Shown piece by piece: positions 38,997 to 51,517 of a DNA stretch of 64,000 nucleotides. Each line of letters opens with the position of its first letter. Within the stretch, counting starts at the first letter, position 1. The DNA lies in contig NC_092575.1 of the NCBI RefSeq assembly GCF_037975245.1, forward strand, positions 23,159,341 to 23,223,340, read 5' to 3'. The DNA is from Apostichopus japonicus. Lineage: Eukaryota; Echinodermata; Holothuroidea; Aspidochirotida; Stichopodidae. A program made the position numbers and the translations under genes. Below the pieces are notes generated by a model that worked only from the letters and a program-made list of their open reading frames with translations, made no database searches and was not told the origin of the DNA.

Positions 38997-39689
38997 AAGT
39001 TAGTGACATGATCACAACTGACCACCATTGACTGATTGATTGATTGAGTGGGTGATCGTTGACTGATATTCTTTACTACAGTTTTCATTAGCTATGATCC
39101 AGTGCTTGCACAGAATTGTTATTTGGGGGAGGGGGAAAAATCCCTTAAAAAACCCCAACTGATATACGGAGGGGCAGAAACTTCCTTTTTTTCAAAGGGA
39201 CAGAAGCAGATCCGGATTTCGTAAAGGAGGTCATATGGACCCTGGGATCATTGAAGCTGACTACCATGTAAGACCCCTGTGGGTCCCCCCTCCCCCAGGG
39301 AAATCTCACAGTTGAGTCAAATAGTGCATTCTGAGACCTTTCATTGGGTGCAAAGGCAAGATTTTTAATTCTTCCCGAATGAATCTGAAAATCCCCCGAA
39401 TTAACGTTTTTCTCCGACAGAAGATGAATGTGTTGGGAGGGGGGTCGGTGAGGGGATGGACATGGTCCCCGCTACTGTCGCCATTGTCCTAATGGTTTTA
39501 TTTGTGGAAGAAAACAGTTATGTCTGTTATCACCGAATAATTCACAAAATGAAATGACGCCACAGCCGATGTATATTAATATTAGTATCTACACATAGAT
39601 GAGTCATTAACTGTTTGTCATAGGCGTATGGACAGCGACGGGCAGAGAAAGCATCCGTCCCAAGGGGAATTATATAATTTATAATAATT

Positions 39690-40074
39690 TATAATTTTAG
39701 GTTTATAGTCTTGTTCAGGGCCAAGGCCCTCTCACACGACTTTACAACTTAACCCTGGTCATTGGTAACTTGTCACACCTACACAGGCTACACACCAAAT
39801 TGTGCACAATTCAATCAATCTCTCCTGGGGCACCACAGTGCACCACAACCACGTGTCCCCCGGGGGACTTCCCATAGGGTGCAGCCACAAACCGGCGCAA
39901 ACAACTATATTTACAAGTTACCTCGCAAGTCCCCATTTATACACCTGGGTGAAGAGAGGCAATGGAGATAAAGCGCCTTGCCCAAGGACACAACGTAATG
40001 ATCTGGCCAGGGCTCGAACCTGTAATCCATAGATCACAAGTCCACTGCCTTAACCACTTGACCACAACGCCCTC
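39690..40074 (-). mobile_element. tRNA-derived SINE, nearly complete, reverse strand
   Basis: Reading from 40074 leftwards, the head has a box A-like TGGTCAAGTGGTTAAGGC and a perfect B-box GGTTCGAGCCC, separated by a class II tRNA-like arm (Ser/Leu type). A body follows with CCTTGGGCAAGGCGCTTTAT and CACCCAGGTGTATAAATGGG, blocks of the kind seen as shared central domains in SINEs of marine animals (from memory; domain name not determined). It ends in an AT-rich tail near 39690-39665 (ATTATAAATTATTATAAATT). It is the best-preserved SINE in the window. Confidence 0.8.
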
Positions 40075-41061
40075 AAGAGGAAGTGTGTCATGACACCCCC
40101 CCCCTCCCACCCTGTCTCCCTACCCTCCCCTCGACCACGTTCTAAATATGGATGCACGCCACGACAGTGCTGGTTTATTAAGCTTGATTTTGTGTATTTT
40201 ACCGCATAATCCGTCAAATCTTCGGAAGTGTATTTGTCTGCAGTGCCGGGCGACAGATCATGTGTTTCCTAAGTCTATATCCATATTTTATTCCGATTTT
40301 TGGCGGCATCTACCTGTATTAGTCACGATCAGAAATCCGAACTAAACATGTCCATCACTCTTGTTGCTTTAGTCTGTGATGATAATCAGTATCGCCTCAG
40401 TTGCCTCCCTTCACAGTTGATCCTGGTAAAGTCATTTGGAGGTAAGAGAAAGGTGAGGGATCGAAAGATAGCTAAACCACATCTAACTTTCTTATCCGAC
40501 TACTTTAAATGCTGTTAATTCTTAAAGGTTAGGAAACCTGTACTGAATAAGTTATCATGTTTGACGTATTACAAGGGTATGGGAAGTCTGGCTGAAACAA
40601 AAAGTAGGAAAGAAAAAATAGTCTCGAATTTACGTAGAACGGATATCGATTTAATTACAGAAGTCTTGTTTATGTGGGATTTACGTGAGAGGCAGCTATG
40701 CTTTTCCATATAAAGATGTTACGTGTAGCGAAGAATGTAGGTGGCATGTCATGTTTGTGGGTTTCCTGTTTAAATCGAAGGAAGAAATTTTAATTTGACA
40801 TTTTGAAGTAGACAGAGGGGAAGGTATAAGTTGGGGGGGGAGGGGTTGCTTGACGAAACAGTACTGTCTTAGACACCAATTTTGCTAGATGAGAGGTCTT
40901 CGAAACTCTAAGGGAAGAATGTGTCACCGAGAGCCAGGTTTGAAGTCTTCACCCTTGCTTAAGTATAATGAAAATGAGTGTACATTTTCAAATATTACCT
41001 GGCCCCCTAATTAAGCTCGTTTCCTGTCCTGTAGCCCCTACCTCTGCCGTCAGGCCTGCTC

Positions 41062-42876
41062 GGGGGGGGGGGTACTACACCCTGACCATTTTAATCATGG
41101 CAATGGCAAAGCATGCCAAAAAACTTACCCAATATATCCAAATCTGCTTATTAAAATTTAAAAAATCTGCAAATTAAAACACAAACAATTTTTTTTTTTA
41201 ACAAATGAAATAATTCAGTCTAATAAACGAATTCACTTGATTCTAACAAATTGTAGCTTTACGAAGTTAGATTTTAGCTGCCCCAAAGAATCAATGCAAC
41301 TACAAATGATATTATTATGTTATTTGAAACGCTTTGAAAAGTTTTAACAGTTGTAAGACCCTGGCAAGTGTGGATGCAAAGTTTTTAAAAACGACCCGGC
41401 CAAGATTCATTCCCGATGACTTTTATATGACTGGCGGTATGTAGTGATGTTCACGAGCTCATCAAGAACATTACGTTACAAAATAATCTGAAGGACTTTA
41501 AACAATGAACTCACAAAATGGAAACAAAATTACTGATAATGCCAACTCGAGAATCCCCAATCGAAAAATCCGTAAATATTACATTTCACGAGCGCACAAA
41601 AAGGATGACATTAAAAAAAGGGGGGGGGGGAGCAGAAAGAAATTGCTAACATCTCGACGCATGCGCCTTAAGGAATTATAGCAGTCATATTGATCAGTTC
41701 TGATAACTGTCAAATTAATGTGCGAACAATTTGTCTCTGATTCTCATCTTTCTCTCGTCCCAACGAGCTAATTATTCCTCTTCGAAATATTACTAAACTC
41801 TCTCTCTCTCCTTCGCCCCTTTTTATTACTTCTTAATGTAGATTCAAATCGCCAGACAAGATCTGCCTGCAATTTGCACTTTACGTCTGCCGTCGCCTTA
41901 AGGAGCTTTAACACTCAAAAGAATAAAAAATATATAAAACAATTGTAACTTAATTTGAATTGAGTTGGTGAAATGGATTATTAGTTTATCAAAAAAGCTA
42001 ATTTTTGTTTTAAATATGTCTTAAAATCAGTTGCAAACGCACGGCAGGTGAAATAATATGGCTTTCTGTCGATTGTATAGTTTTCTTGAGTTTTTAACAC
42101 TGTTTTACTTTATCCCTCGCAGAGCAAATTAAAAGAAGTAATGTTTTCGTTCAACGTTAAATTGAAAACAGGGAAGCTCTCTTATGGCCCCCAGTGCAAA
42201 CAATTCAACAGAAAATCATTGTTTGACAAAGATAATTTTCTCTAGGATAAAAACGTTGACTGTTACAAGGTTGGGAATGTGTTGATAAGCAACTCCAAAG
42301 AACATCTGTAAGCGAGTCTAACAGTCCAATACTTTGTATAATGCTATAGACAACTCACCCGAATACAAACGAAACTGTTATCTCAGTTTGGGAGATGTCG
42401 TGGCTCAAACGTCGTGTCATTCAGAGGACCGGGGTGGGGGGGGGGGCTGTGATATCATTTTTCCCATGTGAGGGTAAAACCTTTCATATTCAACCTGTTT
42501 TTCTTTCATCTTTTTCAAAGAGAACTCATTAAACAATCATTTTACCCTAATTTGATATAATGAAGAAAATGTATTTAAAAAAATTCCGTCACGTTAAATG
42601 CATGTAATATTAAATTGGAATACGATAGATGAAGATTGCGGTCTTCCATAGAGTTGGTATTTCTAAGTTGTGAATGGTGTTTTTTTTTTATTGTGGGGGG
42701 GGGGGGTTCACTATCCACGGTTGGAAATCAGTTATGTTGAAAGGGCTGCCTTCACTTCCCTCAATGTTTGAGAAAGTGGTCAGACGGTGTGGTATAATGT
42801 CTCTTACGTCAGAGTGGGGACGTCACGAGGGACTGTTCGAGGAGTAGGAACAATGGCGTACCCCCCCCCCCCCCCC
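41062..42876. repeat. Cluster of five G/C homopolymers
   Basis: G11 at 41062-41072, G11 at 41620-41630, G11 at 42436-42446, G12 at 42695-42706 and C16 at 42861-42876. No other 2-kb stretch of the window holds so many. Several follow A- or T-rich tracts. Confidence 0.9.
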
Positions 42877-45800
42877 ACATATCCGCTTCAACCCCCTCAA
42901 AAAAGAAGAGAAATGTCATATTATGTTAAAGAACAATATGTTCTGCCTACCTCTTAGAAAAATATGTCCCCCTCCCCCACCCCTTAAAAAGAGAAACCCA
43001 GCTACCGTTCTGAGTAGGGATGGCTGGGAATATTACCACCCTGCTTCAATATTGTTCTATTATTCACTTAACGCAGCTTGACATGTTAATAAGCTTCCAC
43101 AACCAGCACAGGAATTTAAGATAACTAATGAAATATAACGTAGGATTATGTCAAGGACATCTATAGCCGTCGAGTTAGTTATGTCTGCAGTAAAACATTA
43201 AATCTGATAAAGAAAAAACTTTGGATGAAAAAAGAGAACTTATGAGAAAGATGTAAAAGATGAAAAGAGAATTTAAAACCACGTTCTTCAGTCTGACTCA
43301 ACGTCAATTACATATAAGTGGGAATTTCACCTGATGACAAAAAAACCCATTCAAACTAGATTTCGTTTGGTTCCTTAATTTTATTAAAATATTCTACCAA
43401 TGTCCAAAAGGCCGCTGCGTTCTTTGTTTTGTATAGCTACATAATCTTGTTTTTCTTTTAATTTGCTTCAAATCTTAAAAGTATACTCTCCTGGGTTGTC
43501 AAAGTTTACAACCACAAGTGATCTCGTAGGTGCCCTTAAACACGAAGCCCAACTCTTGACAACTTCCTGAGAGACCACCTTGGGATTTGCCGAAAGACAA
43601 ATGTTTTGCTTGATCGTTTTAATTACGACTGATGTGAGACGTATATATATATTCTCGTGTCTACATATATACGGCTGTCAAAGGAACTAGCATATGAAAA
43701 ACATGTCGTAAAGGCATACTTTTTGTTTTTCTCATTTTTTTTGTTTATATATACTGACATAATTTGAAGGTATGAAAGTTAAAGAAAATAAGTACATTTT
43801 TTCGAGCTTAGCAAAACTTTCAAGTTGTACAACAAACAGACGGACAACCATTGAAAACACACAAACAGACGGACATTCGTGGATCATCAAATTATTGTTT
43901 ATTATTAGAGCGGGGATTTTTTTTTTTTTTTTTAAGAAAGGGGCAAATATCGCACGATTTGAAACTCAGAAACGGTCCTGATGTTTTATGAAATAATGAG
44001 TTGTGAAGCTTTGTGAAGCTTTACTAAATATAAGGTTACCACTACTGGCCCCAAATATTAGCATGCTTAAGGATACCAGTAGTTTCAAAAGTACTCTCCG
44101 GTCCTCAGTATTATTATACCAGGCACTAAGAGGTTTGAAAAGGGCAATGAAATTTTCTCAGTGCCGATAATTACTTTTAAAGTGGCAGTAAAATGCATGT
44201 TGAAATTTGAGCATGTGTGACTATATCCTCAGACTTACTAAAATATTTGGTGATTTAAAACCAATCTTCAACGATTCCCATGGTTGATAAGCTATTATCA
44301 TGTTATATTCAAAACATTGAAGCTAAGGCTCAAGTTTAACCTGAAAGGTATTCCGCTCCTTGTAAAGATGCATTTAACAGGGTACCAATCGGGATCGACA
44401 TAAGAGGGTTATAAATGTGAGGAGGGGGAGAGGTACAAACAACGAACGGCTGCAGTGGGGTATGTGACTTGATTTGAGGGGAAACCACAAATTGAACCTA
44501 TGTGCATGCTGAACCCTAAATTCAAATATATGGATGTTTTTTCAACAAGGCGATACATTCTAATTACATTTTTCTTAATTTCTCAACAAAAAGATACATT
44601 TTGTTTTAAATAACAAGAAACAAAGAACACTTTAAATGTATGAAAAATGGGCACTCTAATTACCATCAAAATGATACCGGCGTCAGATATCCATTGCTGA
44701 GATATATATTTGAAAAATCAAGATTTGAAATCGAAACGGCGACAAGAATCTAGAGGAATAAGTTTTTACAGCCAATTGGTATGAAAATCGACTAATTGTG
44801 TTAGTCCAGCGACCGTAACGTCTGTTACATCCTCCTATACTTGGTAGGAAAGTTGATATACTAGTAACTCCGCTCGAAGATACTGTTGCAGTATATTACG
44901 TATACTGTCTAATCAATATGACCAACTTCGCGTTCCATAGCCATCACGCCAACACAGTTGCAATTAATTGGACACTTTTGAGCAGGATAACTAGACTTTT
45001 AAGTGGCCTGATTATTAAAGTATAGTGTCAAAGAAATTATCGTTTCTAAATAATTAAAAACCTTCGAATCAATGGCTTGGGGTTTAATTAAGCCGTTTTT
45101 CTTCACCGGATCGCGATTTAAATAGTCCATGCGGCTTGAGTAGTGTAAATAAAAACCGAGACAAAATGTCTTCGCTGAAAAGGGTCCCATGTGTGCAACT
45201 GAAATAATTTGTACTTTATGAGGTCGCTGTGGAAGTAGGTCTAAACTATAATTAAGTCAGAGAGTTTTAGCCTTGGTGGATTGTTACTTGATCGTTAATG
45301 GATATATAATGAATTGCATGTAACAGTAATAAGGTCTAATGCCTCGTGATTGTAGTGACCACGTGATCACTTGTCTTTTTTCTGCTGCCCTCATTAATTT
45401 AGTACATGGATGAAATGTATGTATTCCGAATTATTGTAACAAAGCGAGTGCTAAATGCATTCCAAACATTAAAAATGTCACGAAATTAATCTACATTTAG
45501 AAATAAAAATAGAAAAAAATGTGTAAAAACTCCCATTTGGAGTGAATATAGTTGTTTCAAGTTTGTATTGCGTTCTCGTTTCTATGGATTTTTTTTCCAT
45601 GCGTTTGTCGGTACATGCAGGTTCTAGTCAATTGTTTTTATATTTTCTCAAATGGTCAGGGAATGAAAATGGAAAGCTTGAAAAAAACAAAAGATGTGGC
45701 TCTCTTAAATCAGTGACGACCATTATGCTGCATGGTATGACATTAAATGCAAAGGTTTGATCATGTCAACCACGACCCTCATCACCATCACCCCGAGACT

Positions 45801-46153
45801 CTCGGGACAATTATAAGAACGTTAATGTTCCTTTATATACAAGATTGAAGGCTTGATCAAGTCTAAAACTATAACATCGCTAGACTGCTGACTTATTTCA
45901 ACTTGGTTAGTTTGTTTGTTATACACTCAATGTTAGGAGATGTGTCAGTTTGATCAATTATTGCCTTCTTTTGTTGATAAGTAATTTATAGATATCGATA
46001 AAAATTATCTCAAATTATCGATCACCTAACTCTTTCACAGTGAAACAACCCAAACGGTAGAAGGTTGGTGTCGACAGAAAGTGGACGGTTGACAAGTTCG
46101 TCGTGATTTTTATTTTTATTTTGTCTCAAATTTTAAAATAATTTACAAAATCG

Positions 46154-46234
46154 ATGCACGGCAAAGACAGGAGAAAGAAGAACAAGACAAATTCACTCTC
46201 AAAAAATAAAAATAAAGAAGCTGCTGCTGTAAGG
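46154..46234 (+). CDS. Possible first coding exon, 27 codons, unknown product
   Basis: An ATG at 46154 opens 27 codons that end exactly at a consensus donor, AGG|GTAAGT. The peptide begins MHGKDRRKKNKTNS and ends KEAAAVR. It is lysine/arginine-rich, as in a nuclear or cytosolic N-terminus. The bases before the ATG (TCG) do not fit a strong Kozak context. No partner exon was recognised on this strand downstream, so this is only a candidate. Confidence 0.2.
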
Positions 46235-46479
46235 GTAAGTAAACCTCTGTAACATTGGCACCGAATTACCCACCTTACGGGTTACATCCAATTAATTTAC
46301 CGGTTTTGTATTGTTCTTTTAACCAGATGAGTAGACGTCTACCCACATGGTTTAACTATTTATACACTACTTACATGAGCTCGAAGAGGCCTCTTGTCAC
46401 TTAGTTAGTGTTAAAGATTGTGTCCATGAACAAATATGTTCACTTGAAATTTGAAGAATAAAAGTGATGTTTTATTTCA

Positions 46480-46850
46480 GTTTACCTAAGTAAACTAACA
46501 TTTACTCAGGCTTACTTTAGTTCATCAAAGTTCACTCAAGTTTACTTGCGTTAACTTAAGTGTAATTCAATTCATTCTAGGTACTGGAGGTTGCCTATTT
46601 TCACTTACGTTGCTCGCACTAACTTCACAAACGTGCAGTACAATCCTCCAAGCACGGTAACTACAATTCTTTGCATCAGATTATACTCACAGTCACCACA
46701 ATTCGGTTTACCTCCGTCCACGTAAACTTACTTTCGTTTTACGTATCTTACTCATGCTTGCCTACGTTCACTTACTTTACTAAAGTTTATACCACTGTTC
46801 ATCTAAGTTCATTTCAGTAAAGTGATCCGGTTCCTTACGTTTACAAATGT
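46480..46850. repeat. Degenerate ~10-12 bp repeat of TTTACTTAAG / TTCACTTACG type
   Basis: Variants of (G)TT(C/T)ACT(C/T)AAG and CTTACGTTCACTTAC recur roughly every 10-20 bases across this stretch. The copies are strongly diverged, as in an old minisatellite. Confidence 0.6.
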
Positions 46851-47243
46851 AGATAAACACTTAGTAACTTGTGTAAAGCAATAATACACAAGAATCTCAC
46901 ACAAAACCAAATCAGTTTATCAGTGAATGGTAGAAACAATCCATGTTTCACCGATCCGAGATTATGAGATAAAGTTTTACTGACAATCGAGAGGAAAATG
47001 TAACTTTATAATAAAACAAGCACCTCATGATAGATTTAAATCCAATCAGACAACTTATTATGTCCTATTTGTACGTGTTTGTTTTCTCTAATAGAGGAAC
47101 GCTTGTAATTAAATATGATTTTTATTTACATTCAAGATTCCGAGCCAGCGGATTTATCATAACTAAATGTTAAATAACAAAGTAAATAAAACCGTTTCTC
47201 CTGTCATAAACCTTTCAATATTCGAGACCTTAAATAATTTCTC

Positions 47244-47808
47244 TTAAAAGAATAGTCCAGGTCGAAATGTCTTTTTGATATGTTAAAAACAAACATAATC
47301 TAAGCATTCTAGTGCAATTTGCATTCAATGTCATATGTACCGTTTTTGAGATATTGACAGTTGAAGTTATCTGATATTCTACCAAAAGTGAACTGGAAGC
47401 AAACAGTTTTGATGTGATAGTTGCACACTGACAAATAATGTTTTGTTTTATTCTGTATTTTTTAGTCTATTGATTTGACCTTGGATTGGATAGGGTTATC
47501 AGGGGGATGTGAAGTTTAATAAACACCACTATACATATGTTACATTCACATTATGGATGCATCCAATTGTGGAGTATAAAATTAGACGTAAAGTTTTAAG
47601 GAAAACAAAACATTATTTATCAGTGTGTAACAATGACGTCACACTTGTTTGCTCCAAGTAGTTCACTTTTGGTACGAAAGGAGGCAACTAAACTGTCAAT
47701 ATCTCAAAAACGGTACATATAAATTGAATACAAATTTCACCAGAATGCTTAGAGTATGTTCCTCTTTAACATAAAAAAATAAATTTTGACCTGGACTATT
47801 CTTTTTAA
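47244..47808. mobile_element. Non-autonomous foldback DNA element (MITE) with ~200-bp terminal inverted repeats
   Basis: The left end reads TTAAAAGAATAGTCCAGGTC and the right end, in complement, TTAAAAAGAATAGTCCAGGTC less its last base. The inverted arms continue inwards: TACCGTTTTTGAGATATTGACA pairs with its complement near 47700, CCAAAAGTGAAC with GTTCACTTTTGG, and GACAAATAATGTTTTGTTTT with its near-complement around 47610. The whole is 565 bp with no frame. TTAA at both ends could be a target-site duplication. The superfamily is not certain. Confidence 0.85.
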
Positions 47809-49261
47809 GTCTTGCATATACGTAAGACATAACTGAACTTCAACCTGGAAAAAAAAAACGTAGCAACATCTTCGTGCCTTTAGTCCGTTGTGTATCATTT
47901 GTGCATCTTTGAAAATAACAAATGATTAATGAACGCAATGTTTTGGTTAATTAGTTGATGTAGATGCAAATCATTTTGTGAACCCAAGACAAGAAGAGAC
48001 GTTGTCAATTGAAAGACATTGTGACTCTTGTGGCAAAATATTCGACAAGTGTATACGTGAAAGAAAACATGACCTAAATTCCTTTTGATTCCGATCGCTG
48101 GAAAGCTGGGTTTTTTTTAGGCTTTATAAGTGTGATATGTGGGGCAAGTATTCTTGGATTTATTTCCACTTTGCATGTTATACAGATAGGGGAAGGAGAT
48201 TGGGGGAGGGGGAAGGGTTTATGTTTCATCACATCATTAGCAGGATAATTTCACGTACTTTTCGTTGACTTTCCTGATTTCAGAAACATGCATATACTAA
48301 CATTAAAACTAAAAAAACCTAACTACTTTAGTGCTCCAATAACCCATCCCTCTAGCTTTTTTTTCGTTCTTCTTCATTTGAGCAATTATCTCTCTACCCA
48401 TTCCAAAATCCATTTGCAAATTCCCGGAAAGTGATACTAAGAATATAAGTAAGGCCTTTATTAGCGATGTATGTCCACAAGGGTGTTAAAGTGTAAATAT
48501 AAACAAAATGTTTTGATTGTCGCAGGCCATCAATAAAAAGTAAAACATTACATGCAAACTGGTTAATGTATATCTTTGCATCAATCATATATTACTATGA
48601 ATATTTTGATAACAACTGCTAAATCGTTCGCAAACAGCGATGGAAGATCAATGTGCATCTAATCAATTAGCATAAACAATGTAAACACGTGTACGGCGGC
48701 ATCAGGAGATCTGCTTGCACTCCCGATGAAAGTATACTTCTAGAAACTTGAGCATAAATCAATTTTAATCGGTAAATGTAAACATTTTATTTTTAACACG
48801 CAAAATAGCTTTCATAAGCAGATATAAACACAAAACACTTTCATTCTATGCAGGCATAAAAGATAACACATATTTAATCCGGGAGAGACAAACGTAGAAT
48901 GTTTTTGTTACTCAAAAAGAAAACGCTAAACACATACCATTTGTAAGTGACATCTGAAAAACATTCCATATGCAAACACATACCATGTCCTTCTATTAAG
49001 ATATATGAACGCAAAAATAATTTTCACCTGCAAAGTATACGCTTTCGATCAATAGCGATACGAACGCAGGATAAGTGTGAACTGGATGTGTAAACAATGG
49101 TCACGCTTTCTAATCATAGAAATGTGATGATTACATTTTTTTTCAATTTTGAATTTTTCACATCATCGTGGTTTATTTACGTGATAATCATGTAATTGAC
49201 AAACGCCTACAGTGGAATTACGACCTTCCTTGCCGGTTTCGAACCTCTGGACATACAATCA

Positions 49262-49333
49262 GCGTCCATAGCCTAGTGGTTAGTGTGTCCGCGTACAAAG
49301 CGGGAGGCCCGGGTTCGAATCCCGGTGGAGGCT
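49262..49333 (+). tRNA. tRNA-like gene or SINE head, anticodon ACA by structure
   Basis: Box A (TAGCCTAGTGG) and B-box (GGTTCGAATCC) both match the consensus, and a T6 Pol III terminator follows at 49339-49344, just after the 3' end. The T-stem is perfect (CCGGG/CCCGG, 7-nt loop). The anticodon stem TCCGC/GCGGG is closed by a T-G pair with loop GTACAAA, which places ACA as anticodon (codon UGU, Cys). The acceptor stem GCGTCCA/TGGAGGC has one G-G mismatch and the D-stem is weak. ACA is not a normal cysteine anticodon, so this is more likely a tRNA pseudogene or tRNA-derived SINE than a working tRNA. Confidence 0.55.
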
Positions 49334-49921
49334 GGAAGTTTTTTCACTGTTCTTGCTTTTCCAACTCAGTACGATTTCAATAATATATATATATTGCATA
49401 ATATGTACCTTTCTACATGTAGTCAGCCATCAGAGGTGCAAATGAAGTAGTAAATACCCCTGGCCCGGCTCCTACACACCTACTCATATACCAATTTCTT
49501 GTATGTATGTTTAGCTGTTAATCAGAGTCAATATTTCTGTATTCACACACGTGTTTATTGTTTTAGCTTATGATAACTCTCTTTCTATCATTCGAATACA
49601 TTTTATATCATGTTACTGTGTTATCGTTCCATGCAAGGTTAGTTATATTGTACTTACGCAATTAAACATATATACAATATTACAGGTATGATGTAATACA
49701 AAATATTAGGAAAGCCTAGATATAGCTTTACATTGTTGGCATTACAAACAACCTCTTGTAGAGGAGAATAAAGAATAAATCTGGAACCGCTATAGGCATT
49801 TATTTTGTAAACTGAACGAAAATCAGAAAGTAGAACAGTGTTAAGTGGTGAAGTCAAGTGTGACGTAAGTCCTGCGGCAAAGCAGTTTTGGATTAGTACA
49901 GAGTTGTGCTACGAGGTGCGA

Positions 49922-51065
49922 GGTACAGTAGATTTCCTTAGTGAAGTGTAGTGAAGTAAAGTGAAGTGTAGTGTAGTGAACTGAAGGTACAGTAGATAAC
50001 CTTAGTGAAGTGTAGTGTAGTGTAGTGTAGTGAAGTGTAGTGAACTGAAGTGAAGTGAAGTGTAGTGAAGTATAATGAAGTGACGTGTAGTGAAGTCATA
50101 GTGAAATATAGTGAAGTGAAGTGTAGAAAAAGTATAATGAAGTATAGTGAAATACAGCGAAGTGAAGTGTAGTGAAGTATAGTGAAGTGACGTGTAGTGA
50201 AGTCATAGTGAAATATAGTGAAGTGAAGTGTAGAAAAAGTATAATGAAGTATAGTGAAATACAGCGAAGTGAAGTGTAGTGAAGTATAGTGAAGTGACGT
50301 GTAGTGAAGTCATAGTGAAATATAGTGAAGTGAAGTGTAGAAAAAGTATAATGAAGTATAGTGAAATACAGCGAAGTGAAGTGTAGTGAAGTATAGTGAA
50401 GTGACGTGTAGTGAAGTCATAGTGAAATATAGTGAAGTGAAGTGTAGAAAAAGTATAATGAAGTATAGTGAAATACAGCGAAGTGAAGTGTAGTGAAGTA
50501 TAGTGAAGTGACGTGTAGTGAAGTCATAGTGAAATATAGTGAAGTGAAGTGTAGAAAAAGTATAATGAAGTATAGTGAAATACAGCGAAGTGAAGTGTAG
50601 TGAAGTATAGTGAAGTGACGTGTAGTGAAGTCATAGTGAAATATAGTGAAGTGAAGTGTAGAAAAAGTATAATGAAGTATAGTGAAATACAGCGAAGTGA
50701 AGTGTAGTGAAGTATAGTGAAGTGACGTGTAGTGAAGTCATAGTGAAATATAGTGAAGTGAAGTGTAGAAAAAGTATAATGAAGTATAGTGAAATACAGC
50801 GAAGTGAAGTGTAGTGAAGTATAGTGAAGTGACGTGTAGTGAAGTCATAGTGAAATATAGTGAAGTGAAGTGTAGAAAAAGTATAATGAAGTATAGTGAA
50901 ATACAGCGAAGTGAAGTGTAGTGAAGTATAGTGAAGTGACGTGTAGTGAAGTCATAGTGAAATATAGTGAAGTGAAGTGTAGAAAAAGTATAATGAAGTA
51001 TAGTGAAATACAGCGAAGTGAAGTGAAGTGAAGTATAGTGAAGTGAGGTGTAGTGAGGTGTACTA
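49922..51065. repeat. AGTGA-type satellite with a 107-bp higher-order unit, nine copies
   Basis: The base motif is a pentamer family (GTGAA/GTAGT). The marker TAGAAAAAGTATAATGAAG occurs at 50124, 50231, 50338, 50445, 50552, 50659, 50766, 50873 and 50980, exactly 107 bp apart. The copies appear almost identical, while the flanks at 49922-50100 and 51010-51065 are less regular. It lies about 450 bp beyond the receptor stop codon. On the receptor's coding strand it is pyrimidine-rich (TTCACT). Confidence 0.97.
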
Positions 51066-51228
51066 CAGTGAACTTTAGCACAGAGAACTCTTACGTATAT
51101 GGACTATAATGTAGTGTAGAGAATATTAAAAGTAAGCTCATTATAAGATTGCAGAGCAGTGTAGAGCAATACACCGTAATGCAGAGAAGTGTTATGTGTA
51201 GTGAAAAGTGAAGTCAATTTATCATTAA

Positions 51229-51234
51229 TTTAAT
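51229..51234 (-). promoter_or_regulatory. Possible ATTAAA polyadenylation signal for the nicotinic receptor gene
   Basis: On the reverse strand ATTAAA lies about 285 nt after the stop. No AATAAA was seen in the first 300 nt. It is a common variant signal, but chance occurrence is likely. Confidence 0.25.
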
Positions 51235-51517
51235 GCATACAGTGTAGTGTATAGTCATAATAAAGTTAATGTAATCATATAGTGAGGCGTGTATTTAAGA
51301 GAAGGGTATTGTAGTGCAAAAGTCAAATAAAGTGCTGCCAAGTGTTGCGTAATGTAGTCTTTGACAAGTAATTGTATTCGAATTTAGTATGCGATATCAG
51401 TAGTTGGCTCTTCATCGCCATGCTTACATAGGACTATCAGACACGGCTAATTGCAGTTTTAAATGTGTCAATATCAGGCGGCATATAGTTGTCTGTCTGG
51501 AAGAGTAGTTTGCTTTC

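Larger units (their letters stand above)
36413..51517. other. Region between convergent TBL2-like and nicotinic receptor genes
   Basis: Apart from the SINE, homopolymer cluster, foldback element, tRNA-like sequence, degenerate array, satellite and one candidate exon listed separately, I see no recognisable gene here. Open frames are short and lack family signatures. The genes on either side point towards each other, so this is a tail-to-tail interval. Confidence 0.6.

Noticed and set aside
50845-51081. Ser/Leu/Tyr/Phe-rich reverse-strand open frame, and a similar one at 55026-55340
   Set aside because: Both arise from TTCACT-type tandem arrays and are not coding.
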